In this document: piece after piece, positions 1 to 5,215 of the stretch
Layout: each line of letters starts with the position of its first letter
Position numbering within the stretch: position 1 is the first letter of the stretch
Made by a program: the position numbers and the translations under genes
Notes under the pieces: model-generated
Told to the model about the DNA's origin: nothing
The model's database searches: none
The model's input: the letters and a program-made list of their open reading frames with translations, nothing else
From: Streptomyces violaceus
GTDB lineage: Bacteria > Actinomycetota > Actinomycetes > Streptomycetales > Streptomycetaceae
Direction: 5' to 3'
Assembly (NCBI GenBank): GCA_000715635.1
Contig: KL569171.1
Location: 88,385-94,434 of the forward strand
Length of the DNA stretch: 6,050 bases

Positions 1-109
1 GACAGTGCTCGCCCGCCACCCACGGCGCGCCGTCGCGCTCGCCTATGGCGGCCACCTGGGTATGGGCCTGCTCCTCGTACGTGTCCGCGTAGTACGCGGG
101 GATCTGCAT
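1..109 (-). CDS. 5' end of an unidentified protein gene (partial, runs off the left edge)
   Basis: An open frame starts with ATG at 109-107 and stays open to the edge, giving 36 residues beginning M-Q-I-P-A-Y-Y-A-D-T-Y. A GAGG Shine-Dalgarno element lies at 114-117, four bases before the ATG, which is a little close but usable. A TATAGT box at 136-141 (read on this strand) would put the transcript start about 20 bases before the ATG. The visible residues are mixed polar and aromatic, with no signal peptide or membrane segment. I do not recognise the family. The opening Y-x-D-T-Y followed by W-V-A is faintly like AlaX-type alanyl-tRNA editing proteins, but the diagnostic GGGQP motif would lie beyond the window. 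It is divergent from the GtrA-like gene and shares a 338-base intergenic region with it. Confidence 0.6.
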   Translation of the reverse strand, partial: MQIPAYYADTYEEQAHTQVAAIGERDGAPWVAGEHC

Positions 110-133
110 GACACCTCACTGGGGAAGAAGAGC

Positions 134-159
134 GAACTATACGTTCACTATAACGAACG
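134..159. promoter_or_regulatory. Candidate promoter with overlapping dyad for the left-edge gene
   Basis: Read on the minus strand, TATAGT occurs at 136-141 and again at 147-152, spaced like -10 boxes for the gene that starts at 109. No good -35 box is visible. The same stretch contains CGTTC at 142-146 and GAACG at 155-159, a perfect 5-bp inverted repeat with 8 bases between. GAAC at 134-137 and GTTC at 143-146 form a second, overlapping dyad. Overlap of a dyad with a -10 region is the usual arrangement for repressor control. No regulator gene is visible, so the binding protein is unknown. Confidence 0.4.
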
Positions 160-230
160 CAGCTGCGATCTCGAACCCGTCGGCGTCTGGAGCGTCGCGT
201 CGGGGCTCACCCGAGCGTTCACCTTCAATG

Positions 231-362
231 CATTGCAACGAATCGGCCTTCGAGCGTTGCATTACCCTGAACCCATTGCAACGATCTCAAAGTTACTGCC
301 TGCGTAAATAGAAGTTGTAGGCAACTAATCTGTTGCCACATGTGTGAACGCAACGTAGCGTT
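231..362. repeat. Cluster of GCAAC/GTTGC elements with two short palindromes
   Basis: CATTGCAACGA occurs twice (231-241 and 274-284) with the inverted form CGTTGCAT between them (255-262). Further on, GGCAAC at 320-325 and GTTGCC at 332-337 make a perfect 6-bp inverted repeat around a 6-base centre. AACGC at 347-351 and GCGTT at 358-362 make a 5-bp repeat, also around a 6-base centre. The stretch has much lower GC than its flanks and lies 86 to 217 bases before the GtrA-like start. It is probably a control region for that gene or for both divergent genes. I found no clear -35/-10 pair for the plus strand here. Confidence 0.45.
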
Positions 363-447
363 TCCTCCACGAGAAACTACGCGCGGAAGGCCTCACAGGC
401 CGAGAGGCGCATGTTTCGGGGGAGTAAGCGATCAAGGGGGTTGGATC

Positions 448-975
448 ATGGCAGCGCAGAGGCGGCAACAGGCGGCACCCGGCGCCTTCACAGCCTTCGC
501 CCGCTTCGTGCTCTGCGGCGGCGGAGTGGGGCTCGCCTCCAGCTGCGCCGTGGCGGCGCTCGCCTCCTGGATTCCGTGGGTTGTGGCCAACGCCCTGATC
601 ACTGCGGTTTCCACGCTCATCGCAACCGAGTTACACGCCCGCTTCACCTTCGGCGCCGGCGGCCGCGCGACGTGGCGCCAGCACGCGCAGTCGGCCGGGT
701 CCGCGGCGGCCGCGTACGCGGTGACCTGTGCGGCGATGCTGGGCCTGCATCAGTTGGTGGCGGCACCCAGTGCGGTGCTCGAGCAGGTCGTCTATCTGTC
801 CGCCTGCGCACTCGCCGGTGTCGCGCGGTTCGCGGTGCTGCGCCTCCTTGTCTTCGCGCGGAACCACGCACAGGTCGCGGCCGCCGCCCGCACCGCCCGT
901 CCCGTGCACGCGACCGTAGCCTGTGCCGCGGCACCGTCCGGCCCGGCGGCGCTGGCCGTGCGCCGACTGCGCTGA
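448..975 (+). CDS. GtrA-like four-helix membrane protein
   Basis: The protein has 175 residues, near the usual 120-170 of the GtrA family (PF04138). These are small inner-membrane proteins linked to moving lipid-linked sugars for cell-surface polysaccharide. Four hydrophobic segments are visible at about residues 16-40, 42-62, 84-104 and 112-136. After helix 2 the sequence T-E-L-H-A-R-F-T-F-G (60-69) stands where the family has its polar Arg/Phe loop. The tail after residue 140 is Ala-rich and probably cytoplasmic. I chose ATG 448 because AAGGGGG at 434-440 lies seven bases upstream. An in-frame ATG at 340 has no ribosome site and would add a non-membrane leader. No glycosyltransferase partner is next to it. 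The family call is fairly secure; the carried substrate is unknown. Confidence 0.75.
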   Translation: MAAQRRQQAAPGAFTAFARFVLCGGGVGLASSCAVAALASWIPWVVANALITAVSTLIATELHARFTFGAGGRATWRQHAQSAGSAAAAYAVTCAAMLGLHQLVAAPSAVLEQVVYLSACALAGVARFAVLRLLVFARNHAQVAAAARTARPVHATVACAAAPSGPAALAVRRLR

Positions 976-979
976 GACC

Positions 980-992
980 CCTCGGCTCGAGG
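980..992. terminator. Small hairpin between convergent genes
   Basis: CCTCG and CGAGG form a perfect 5-bp stem around a 3-base loop, four bases after the GtrA-like stop and in the 47-base gap before the convergent dioxygenase stop. There is no T tract. It could serve both genes as a weak terminator, which is inferred from position only. Confidence 0.3.
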
Positions 993-1022
993 TGCTCTCT
1001 CGCAGTGAAGATCGAGCGTTTC

Positions 1023-1814
1023 TCAGCGAAGGCTGGTGACCGGGATGTCCTGTCCCAGGCCCCGACGGATCGCGATCTCCACAGGTGAGTACGCGCCGTC
1101 GGCCCGCTCCAGTTCGTACGGCACGGCCGGCATCAGCGGAGGCTGGGCCATGAAGCGCGGTCGCACCCCATGGTGCGGTTGCGCCGCGTGCACCAGGAAC
1201 GGATGGCACAGGAAGACGTCGCCCGGGGATCCGGTGGCGAGAGCGAGTGGCCGGTGGTCGGACGCCGTCACCAGATCGGGCGCAAGGGCCAGCCCGCTCG
1301 CTCCGTCCTCCCCGTACTTCTCCAACACCTTCGGCGCGTCGAGGTGTGAGCCGACCCGGATCCGGGTCGGGGCATCCTCCTCACCGACCTCGCTGAACAG
1401 GAACAGCATCAGCAGCGCCCGGCCCCGGGAGCGCAGATTTGTGAAGTACCAGCTCTCGCCCTCCGGCAGGTAGCTCCCCTCGATGTGCCAGCCGGCGTCG
1501 TCCGGCTCCTCCTCGTGCGGGAAGCGCAGCGGGAACGTGCCCAGCGAGTAGCGCGGCTCCCAGCGTCCCGCGCCGACGAGCAGGTCGTACGCGCGGTGCA
1601 GGGACGGGGAGTTGGGTGCGGCGGCAAACGGCCCCTGCGCCATGCCGGCCACCCAGTGCACGGGTTTCGTCCACGTTGCTTGATCGTCCGGGTCGCAGCC
1701 CGTCTCTCGCCACAGCAACCGCGCGCAGTCCGCGGCCACGCGCGGCGCGACGGCGCCCTCCAACTTCACGAACCCGTCGTGGAGGAAGCGGGATACCAAG
1801 GTCGTGTCATCCAT
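1023..1814 (-). CDS. Phytanoyl-CoA dioxygenase (PhyH)-like Fe(II)/2-oxoglutarate oxygenase
   Basis: This cytoplasmic enzyme has 263 residues, close to PhyH family length (PF05721). Members hydroxylate small molecules or lipids using Fe(II), O2 and 2-oxoglutarate. W-H-I-E-G-S-Y places a His-x-Glu pair at residues 110 and 112. Most members use His-x-Asp, but Glu occurs at this position in related oxygenases. G-S-H (155-157) is the conserved turn. G-D-V-F-L-C-H-P-F-L-V-H holds the distal His (probably H209, with H204 as alternative), and the R-P-R at 218-220 supplies the likely 2-oxoglutarate-binding Arg. The ATG at 1814 starts directly before the family's helix. An in-frame GTG at 1835 would add seven residues, and neither start has a well-spaced ribosome site. 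Two dyads lie upstream. The substrate cannot be told from sequence, and no biosynthetic neighbours are visible. Confidence 0.82.
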   Translation of the reverse strand: MDDTTLVSRFLHDGFVKLEGAVAPRVAADCARLLWRETGCDPDDQATWTKPVHWVAGMAQGPFAAAPNSPSLHRAYDLLVGAGRWEPRYSLGTFPLRFPHEEEPDDAGWHIEGSYLPEGESWYFTNLRSRGRALLMLFLFSEVGEEDAPTRIRVGSHLDAPKVLEKYGEDGASGLALAPDLVTASDHRPLALATGSPGDVFLCHPFLVHAAQPHHGVRPRFMAQPPLMPAVPYELERADGAYSPVEIAIRRGLGQDIPVTSLR

Positions 1815-1842
1815 GCCCCCATCGTGCGGCGCCACCTGTCCC

Positions 1843-1882
1843 GATCACCCGACATTGCCCGCACCGCCTTTGTCGGGTGTTC
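1843..1882. promoter_or_regulatory. Long inverted repeat before the dioxygenase gene
   Basis: CACCCGACA at 1846-1854 and TGTCGGGTG at 1871-1879 are perfect 9-bp arms around 16 bases. Skipping one mismatch, the outer GA (1843-1844) and TC (1881-1882) also pair, giving 11 of 12. The repeat begins 28 bases before ATG 1814, so it would overlap either the promoter or the leader RNA. A repressor site is the simplest reading; an mRNA hairpin is possible. Confidence 0.5.
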
Positions 1883-1886
1883 ACCG

Positions 1887-1913
1887 AGCCCCTGCGAGAG
1901 GTCAACAGGGGCT
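1887..1913. promoter_or_regulatory. Second inverted repeat upstream of the dioxygenase gene
   Basis: AGCCCCTG at 1887-1894 and CAGGGGCT at 1906-1913 are perfect 8-bp arms around 11 bases. The loop carries TTGACC on the minus strand (1900-1905), which could be a -35 box for the dioxygenase, though no matching -10 is seen. The arms differ in sequence from those of the adjacent repeat at 1843-1882. Confidence 0.4.
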
Positions 1914-1921
1914 GGGGTCGT

Positions 1922-1931
1922 GTGACGTCAC
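1922..1931. promoter_or_regulatory. GTGACGTCAC palindrome
   Basis: This is a perfect 10-bp palindrome lying 18 bases before the ATG at 1950, in the region between the divergent dioxygenase and the small plus-strand ORF. Its position suits an operator. Short GC-balanced palindromes also occur by chance, so the call is tentative. Confidence 0.25.
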
Positions 1932-1949
1932 GATCACGGAATCGAACGC

Positions 1950-2174
1950 ATGAAGAATCCAGAGTGGTCGCGACTCGCGCTGCTCCGTTTCCTGGAGCGC
2001 GTGCAGAAGAGCGACCTGGCTCGCACCCGCACGTGGATCGCCGACGAAGAACGCCGTGGCCAGCGGCAGAGAGCTTCCGGGCTCGGCCCACCTGTTCAAT
2101 CACATCATTCTTGCCCCAGGCCCGCGGGAACGGTTGTGTGGGTGGTGGCACCCACAGGAAGTCGCCCGCTATGA
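1950..2174 (+). CDS. Small hypothetical protein, DUF6233-like N-terminal part
   Basis: The ORF has 74 residues from ATG 1950, with a weak GGA ribosome site at 1938-1940. Residues 1-42 read like the charged helical opening of Streptomyces DUF6233 proteins: R-L-A-L-L-R-F-L-E-R-V, then T-W-I-A-D-E-E-R-R. A short G-P-P-V-Q-x-H stretch near residue 48 recalls the P-P-V-x-V-H-x-G-D-C segment of that family. The rest does not match: the Gly-Lys-Arg-Arg segment and the C-terminal C-x-H-C pair are absent. It is therefore probably a truncated or frameshifted relic, or a chance similarity. The function of DUF6233 is unknown. The coding call itself is uncertain. Confidence 0.33.
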   Translation: MKNPEWSRLALLRFLERVQKSDLARTRTWIADEERRGQRQRASGLGPPVQSHHSCPRPAGTVVWVVAPTGSRPL

Positions 2175-2266
2175 CGGTCCGGACCTGTTTTCCCCCGCGA
2201 CCTTGCGACTCCTTTGAGGGCGTTGATCACCTCTGGTGTCCAGCCAGACCTGTGCTGCTCGACTCC
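2175..2266. other. Non-coding gap
   Basis: This stretch separates the DUF6233-like ORF from the winged-helix-like remnant. I see no convincing gene, repeat or promoter in it. Frame 1 stays open from about 1960 to a stop at 2213-2215 and reads L-F-N-H-I-I-L-A-P-G then W-W-H-P-Q-E-V-A-R-Y. That could be more gene debris, but I cannot name a family. Confidence 0.3.
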
Positions 2267-2458
2267 TCAGCAGGCGCTGTTCCGTAGCCGCTCTACGGCG
2301 ATTTCGCCACGTGGCTGGAGGCGCCAACGACGCTCGCGGCCGTGCCTAGTCTTGACCGCAAGTCCGCGTTCGATCAACGCTGTTGTGCCGCCCCGCGCAT
2401 GCGCTGCTCCGCCCCGGCCGTCGTCACCCCACCGAGCCGCGGCTGTCCTGGTGGGCAC
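2267..2458 (-). pseudogene. Remnant resembling the C-terminal part of a winged-helix DNA-binding protein
   Basis: The open frame has 63 residues. Its C-terminal half reads T-T-A-L-I-E-R-G-L-A-V-K-T-R-H-G-R-E-R-R-W-R-L, then P-R-G-E and a helix ending V-E-R-L-R. This is the pattern of a recognition-helix end, the wing hairpin and the following helix in MarR/ArsR-type winged-helix proteins, where the usual wording is A-L-x-x-R-G-L ... R-R-W-x-L-T-x-x-G. The first 25 residues are Gly/Arg-rich and unlike the domain's first helices, and GTG 2458 has no ribosome site. A degraded regulator gene is therefore more likely than an intact one. Chance translation of the strand opposite non-coding DNA remains possible. 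Confidence 0.33.
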
Positions 2459-2596
2459 GACGCCGTGCCGCGCACACGGACCTGATTGTGGCAGTCCTTC
2501 CGCAGGATGCGAAACGCCGCGTCAGGCCGCACTCCTTGTGCCGGCACTTGCCACCACCAGGGCCACCGCCAGGATCAGGCCGATACTCTGACCGGC
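2459..2596. other. Non-coding gap before the DUF6461-like gene
   Basis: No convincing gene or promoter is visible. On the minus strand a short hydrophobic run (L-I-L-A-V-A-L-V-V-A-S-A-G) ends at a stop at 2522-2524. It could be the end of a lost membrane protein gene, but it is too short to support a call. Confidence 0.3.
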
Positions 2597-2980
2597 ATGA
2601 GTGAGGGCATCGCGTGGATAGGCGCACACCACCACACTCCTCCATCGGCCGTGCCCGGCATGCTCGGCGGCATCTCGCTGACCCTGGCCCGAGGCGTGGA
2701 GACGGACGAGTTCCTCATCAACCTGGGCGCCGACCTCGACGAGCTGGCCGCGCGCACCCCGTGCAGGGAGCTGCGCGCACCGGCCGGGCAGCCGGGCCGG
2801 CCCTCCCCCCAGCTCAACCGCGCCATGTACGGCACATGCGGTGAGTGGACGTACGTGCTCGAGGACTGGGGCATGGCAACCTGGGCGACCGACTACCAAG
2901 GCAAGGTCGAGTCGATGGTTCCCTGCGAGGGCGAAGAGATCCTCTGCCTGACCGCGAACCGTTTCAGCCTCCGGCCGTGA
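2597..2980 (+). CDS. DUF6461-like protein, short form
   Basis: The protein has 127 residues, starting M-S-E-G-I-A-W-I. The layout recalls actinobacterial DUF6461 proteins: an opening G-I-A-W-I, a strand I-S-L-T-L-A-R-G-V (26-34), then after a linker G-E-W-T-Y-V-L-E-D-W-G (82-92), and a late S-M-V-P-C-E-G-E-E-I-L-C-L (106-118). Family members usually continue for another strand-rich segment after this point, so the copy looks short at the C-terminus. The function is unknown. No membrane segment or signal peptide is seen. ATG 2597 has no clear ribosome site; the in-frame GTG at 2486 gives an Arg/Gly-rich leader unlike the family, so I prefer 2597. The gene stands alone and is convergent with the hydrolase remnant. 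The family name is from memory of pattern, so moderate confidence. Confidence 0.55.
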   Translation: MSEGIAWIGAHHHTPPSAVPGMLGGISLTLARGVETDEFLINLGADLDELAARTPCRELRAPAGQPGRPSPQLNRAMYGTCGEWTYVLEDWGMATWATDYQGKVESMVPCEGEEILCLTANRFSLRP

Positions 2981-3006
2981 TCATCCATGCGCTCCGCAGT
3001 GGTCGT

Positions 3007-3028
3007 CCGGGCACCACTTGCCGCCCGG
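3007..3028. terminator. Hairpin between the convergent DUF6461-like and hydrolase genes
   Basis: CCGGGC at 3007-3012 and GCCCGG at 3023-3028 form a perfect 6-bp GC stem with a 10-base loop. It lies 26 bases after the DUF6461-like stop and is followed by a pyrimidine-rich stretch. It also lies beyond the stop of the minus-strand hydrolase at 3103. It could terminate either gene. Confidence 0.4.
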
Positions 3029-3102
3029 TCCCTTTCCGCCGCCGTGAGGACGAAAACCTCTCCGCGATCTGCGTGTCGGTCTGCCTTCAGTTTCGGTCGG
3101 TC

Positions 3103-3851
3103 TCACAGGGCGCCCTTCAGCGCCCGTGCTTGTCGGCGCCAGAACTCCCGCGAGATTTCGGCCTTGGGAAACACGAGGTCGAAGCCGTGGAAAGCGCCCG
3201 GGATGACGTCGAGGTGGCAGGGGACGCCGCTGTCACTGAGCCGGCGCGCGTACTCGACGTCTTCGTCGTGGAAGAGATCGAGGGTGCCGACACCGATCCA
3301 GGCCGGAGGGAGACCGGTGAGATCCTCGCGGCGGGCGGCGGCCGCGTACGGGGAGACCTTGGGGCCAGCGACGGCGTCGCCGAGGTAGGACGACCAGCCG
3401 TACCGGTTGCTCTTGGGCGTCCAGACGCGCACCTTGAGGGTGTCCAGGTCGGTTCTCGTCGTCGTGCGGTCGTCCAGCATGGGATAGAGGAGCAACTGGA
3501 ACACCGGGCGGATCTCGGCCCGGTCATGGGCGAGCAGGGCGAGGGCGGCGGCGATTCCGCCGCCCGCGCTGGCACCGCCGATCGCGATGCGGTCGATGTC
3601 GATGTGCAGGTCGCCCGCGCGCTCGGCCAGTCCTCGCAGCGCGGCGTAAGCGTCCTCGACTGCGGCGGGCGCGGGGTGGTCCGGCCCCAGTCGATAACGG
3701 ACCGCGGCAACGGTGATGCCGAGCTCGCGGGCGAAGGCGATGTTCGTACGGTCGTCCTGCTCGGGTGCGCCGAAGCCGGTGCGACACCGACGATGGGAAG
3801 GCCGGCGCGCAGCCGCGTAAGACTCTCGCGGACGGGATCGGGCAGTGAGAC
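3103..3851 (-). pseudogene. Decayed HSL-family alpha/beta hydrolase (lacks start codon and HGGG region)
   Basis: From 3780 down to 3103 one frame gives 225 residues of clear alpha/beta hydrolase fold-3 sequence (PF07859): V-R-Y-R-L-G-P-D-H-P-A-P-A-A, nucleophile G-A-S-A-G (Ser 71 of this stretch), G-T-L-D-L (Asp 168) and G-A-F-H-G-F (His 198). No ATG, GTG or TTG occurs in this frame before GTG 3504, which lies inside the fold, past the nucleophile. Above 3780 the family sequence stops. A different frame at about 3851-3790 reads S-L-P-D-P-V-R-E-S-L-T-R-L-R-A-G-L-P, like a hydrolase N-terminus, directly after a near-perfect ribosome site at 3858-3868 but beginning with GTC. The segment with the oxyanion-hole HGGG is missing. 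I infer a lost start codon plus an internal out-of-frame deletion of some 60-80 residues. The family members are esterases or lactonases. Confidence 0.75.
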
Positions 3852-3857
3852 GTCGGT

Positions 3858-3868
3858 ATCACCCCCTT
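3858..3868 (-). promoter_or_regulatory. Near-perfect Shine-Dalgarno sequence without a start codon
   Basis: On the minus strand AAGGGGGTGAT matches the full anti-Shine-Dalgarno complement AAGGAGGTGAT at 10 of 11 positions. Seven to nine bases downstream, where a start is expected, the hydrolase-like frame has GTC (3849-3851), one base from GTG. This supports a former start there and marks the end of the decayed hydrolase. The same site overlaps the stop codon (3859-3861) of the fragment upstream, as in translationally coupled genes. Confidence 0.5.
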
Positions 3869-3985
3869 GCCCACCTCTCGACGGGCGTCCGTAGCCCGGC
3901 GGAGACCACGTCGGCCATCACACGTGGAGCGGTCACGTTCGACGTCGGTGTGCTTGGCGACGAGTTCGGTGAGCTGCCGCGTCAC
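3859..3985 (-). pseudogene. Possible frameshifted end of a ClpP-like gene
   Basis: One frame from 3985 reads V-T-R-Q-L-T-E-L-V-A-K-H-T-D-V-E-R-D-R-S, like the ClpP protease helix with L-x-E-L-x-A-x-H-T and the following E-R-D-R. About ten residues that normally lie between the two are absent. A second frame then reads V-M-A-D-V-V-S-A-G-L and ends at TGA 3859-3861, like the A-x-E-A-V-x-x-G-L near the ClpP C-terminus. Both pieces are short and need a frameshift to join, and no Ser-His-Asp catalytic residues are covered. If real, this is only the end of a dead gene that sat directly before the hydrolase. Weak support. Confidence 0.2.
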
Positions 3986-4211
3986 GCGCGGAACTCTGGC
4001 GTCGCCTTCCGACCACGGTGTCGTCGGCGAGGCCGGCCCCGAACCTCCGGGCGACTTCGCCGGCCGGTCTCGCGCGTAGCTGAAGCCGTCGTCGTGGTCA
4101 GCCATCCCGGCCGCGCGCCTGCCGGATCGGGACGAGGTCGCGTGTCTCGCGGCCCTGCGCGCCACCGCAGGCCGTGTCGGCGTTCGTCGACCGTCCCCGT
4201 CCGGCAGGTGC
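3986..4211. other. Gap without a recognisable gene
   Basis: All frames through this GC-rich stretch give Arg- and Pro-rich translations typical of non-coding high-GC DNA. Short runs such as D-D-G-F-S-Y-A-R-D and E-V-A-R-R-F-G-A-G-L-A-D-D-T on the minus strand may be debris of a lost gene between the two hydrolases, but none can be assigned. No promoter is visible. Confidence 0.35.
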
Positions 4212-4243
4212 GCGGGTCGGGCGACTGCCGTGCCCGTACCCGC
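4212..4243 (-). terminator. Strong hairpin after the intact hydrolase
   Basis: GCGGGTCGGGC at 4212-4222 pairs with GCCCGTACCCGC at 4232-4243, an 11-bp stem with a single bulged base and a 9-base loop. It begins four bases past the hydrolase stop on the minus strand. There is no following T tract, as is common for GC-rich actinobacterial terminators. Its placement makes an intrinsic terminator the best reading. Confidence 0.65.
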
Positions 4244-4247
4244 TCGG

Positions 4248-5165
4248 TCAGATCTTGGTCTTCTCCCGGACCCAGGCGCCGATCTGTGCGATGGCGGCGT
4301 CGGTCTCGGGAATGCGGCCGGCGCCGTAGACGTAGGAGTGTTGGCCTCCGGGGACCACGACGGTCGTCGTGTCGATTCCGGCGTCCTTGACGCGGGCGGC
4401 GAACTCCTGGTCCTCGCCGGCCAGGACCTCGTAGGTTCCCCAGGAGACGAGGGTCGGGGGCAGGCCGCTCAGGTCCGCCCGGTTCAGGTTGATCCGGGTG
4501 TCCGTGAACTCGATGCCCGTGCCGCCGATCCAGGCATCCCGGAAGAACTCCAGCAGTTCCTTGCTGAGAATCTTGTCCGTTTCGGCGTTGGCCGCGATGG
4601 TCTCGTTGGCGATCTCGAGGTCGCACCAGGGGGAGATCGACACGATGGCGCCGGGCAGCGGCTGCTGCTGGTCGCGGAGGCGCAGCGCCAGGGCGACGGC
4701 GATGAACCCGCCGATCGAGTGGCCGATCGTGATGATGTTTGCCGGCTCATACCCTTCGGACAGCAGCCAGTTGAAGGCCGCCTCCGCGTCGTCCACCTGA
4801 GCCGGGTACTTGTGTTCCGGTGCGCGCCGGAAATCCAGGACCAGTACGGGAGAACCGGCTGCCTTGGCGATGTGGCCGGCGAGCTTTCGGTCGACGTGTG
4901 CGGACGCCAGCACGGAGCCCCCGGCGTGCGTGTGCAGCAGGACGTGGTCGGTGTTGGCGTCGACGGGTTCGCACCAGATGCCCAGCACGCCACCCGCGTC
5001 CACCTCCCGATAGGTGACGCCTTCCGGCTCCCGGGCCGCGAGATGGACTTGTTCCGCCTGGATGCGCGCGGCATCCAACTCGGACGGGGGATTCTGGCCT
5101 GTGGCCAGCCATTCCGCGAATTGGATCGCTTCCGGGCTCAGTTCGACGGCAGCGTGCTCGGACAT
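4248..5165 (-). CDS. Alpha/beta hydrolase fold-3 (HSL family) esterase or lactonase
   Basis: The protein has 305 residues, full length for the family (PF07859). It is probably a cytoplasmic hydrolase of small esters or lactones; monoterpene epsilon-lactone hydrolases belong here. L-L-H-T-H-A-G-G at 76-83 is the oxyanion-hole motif, with Ala replacing the first Gly of HGGG. F-R-R-A-P-E-H-K-Y-P-A at 112-122 is the family signature. G-H-S-I-G at 148-152 holds the nucleophile Ser150. The acid is probably Glu246 or Asp252 in G-T-Y-E-V-L-A-G-E-D, and G-G-Q-H-S holds His276. No signal peptide is present. ATG 5165 follows GGAGG (5172-5176) by six bases; the in-frame ATG at 5186 would put this ribosome site inside the gene. 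A palindrome lies at 5192-5215 and a hairpin terminator follows, so it may be transcribed alone. The substrate is unknown. Confidence 0.88.
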   Translation of the reverse strand: MSEHAAVELSPEAIQFAEWLATGQNPPSELDAARIQAEQVHLAAREPEGVTYREVDAGGVLGIWCEPVDANTDHVLLHTHAGGSVLASAHVDRKLAGHIAKAAGSPVLVLDFRRAPEHKYPAQVDDAEAAFNWLLSEGYEPANIITIGHSIGGFIAVALALRLRDQQQPLPGAIVSISPWCDLEIANETIAANAETDKILSKELLEFFRDAWIGGTGIEFTDTRINLNRADLSGLPPTLVSWGTYEVLAGEDQEFAARVKDAGIDTTTVVVPGGQHSYVYGAGRIPETDAAIAQIGAWVREKTKI

Positions 5166-5171
5166 TTGGTA

Positions 5172-5176
5172 CCTCC
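5172..5176 (-). promoter_or_regulatory. Ribosome binding site that fixes the hydrolase start
   Basis: GGAGG on the minus strand is six bases before ATG 5165. It decides between that start and the in-frame ATG at 5186. Confidence 0.75.
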
Positions 5177-5191
5177 ATGGGGCCATGTGGC

Positions 5192-5215
5192 ATACCGGCC
5201 CGCCAGGACCGGTAT
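5192..5215. promoter_or_regulatory. Operator-like 24-bp palindrome before the hydrolase
   Basis: ATACCGG at 5192-5198 and CCGGTAT at 5209-5215 are perfect 7-bp arms. After one mismatch, two further C:G pairs follow inside, so nine of the first ten positions pair around a 4-base centre. The palindrome lies 26 bases before ATG 5165, just outside the ribosome site. Size and symmetry fit a TetR-type repressor site. No regulator is encoded in the window. A hairpin in the leader, or a weak terminator for the upstream SDR, is the alternative. Confidence 0.55.

Noticed and set aside
231..284. The CATTGCAACGA repeats as the start of a CRISPR array
   Set aside because: Only two direct copies of 11 bases with one inverted copy between them. 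Repeats are too short and irregular for CRISPR.
5..307. A 100-codon plus-strand open frame at the left edge
   Set aside because: It runs opposite a minus-strand start with a ribosome site and across the AT-rich dyad region; the translation shows no domain and has no ribosome site.
340..447. Upstream extension of the GtrA-like gene to ATG 340
   Set aside because: It has no ribosome site, overlaps the AACGC/GCGTT dyad, and adds an Arg/Pro-rich leader absent from the family, while ATG 448 has AAGGGGG seven bases upstream.
1616..2287. A 223-codon plus-strand open frame
   Set aside because: It starts inside the dioxygenase on the opposite strand and is Arg/Pro-rich throughout, the signature of a non-coding frame in high-GC DNA.
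2845..3894. A 349-codon plus-strand open frame
   Set aside because: It lies opposite the clearly homologous hydrolase sequence, overlaps the DUF6461-like gene, and its translation matches no family pattern. Long antisense frames are expected in high-GC DNA.
3524..4165. A 213-codon minus-strand frame through the decayed hydrolase region
   Set aside because: It is in a different frame from the conserved hydrolase sequence and gives an Arg-rich translation without motifs in its overlapping part.
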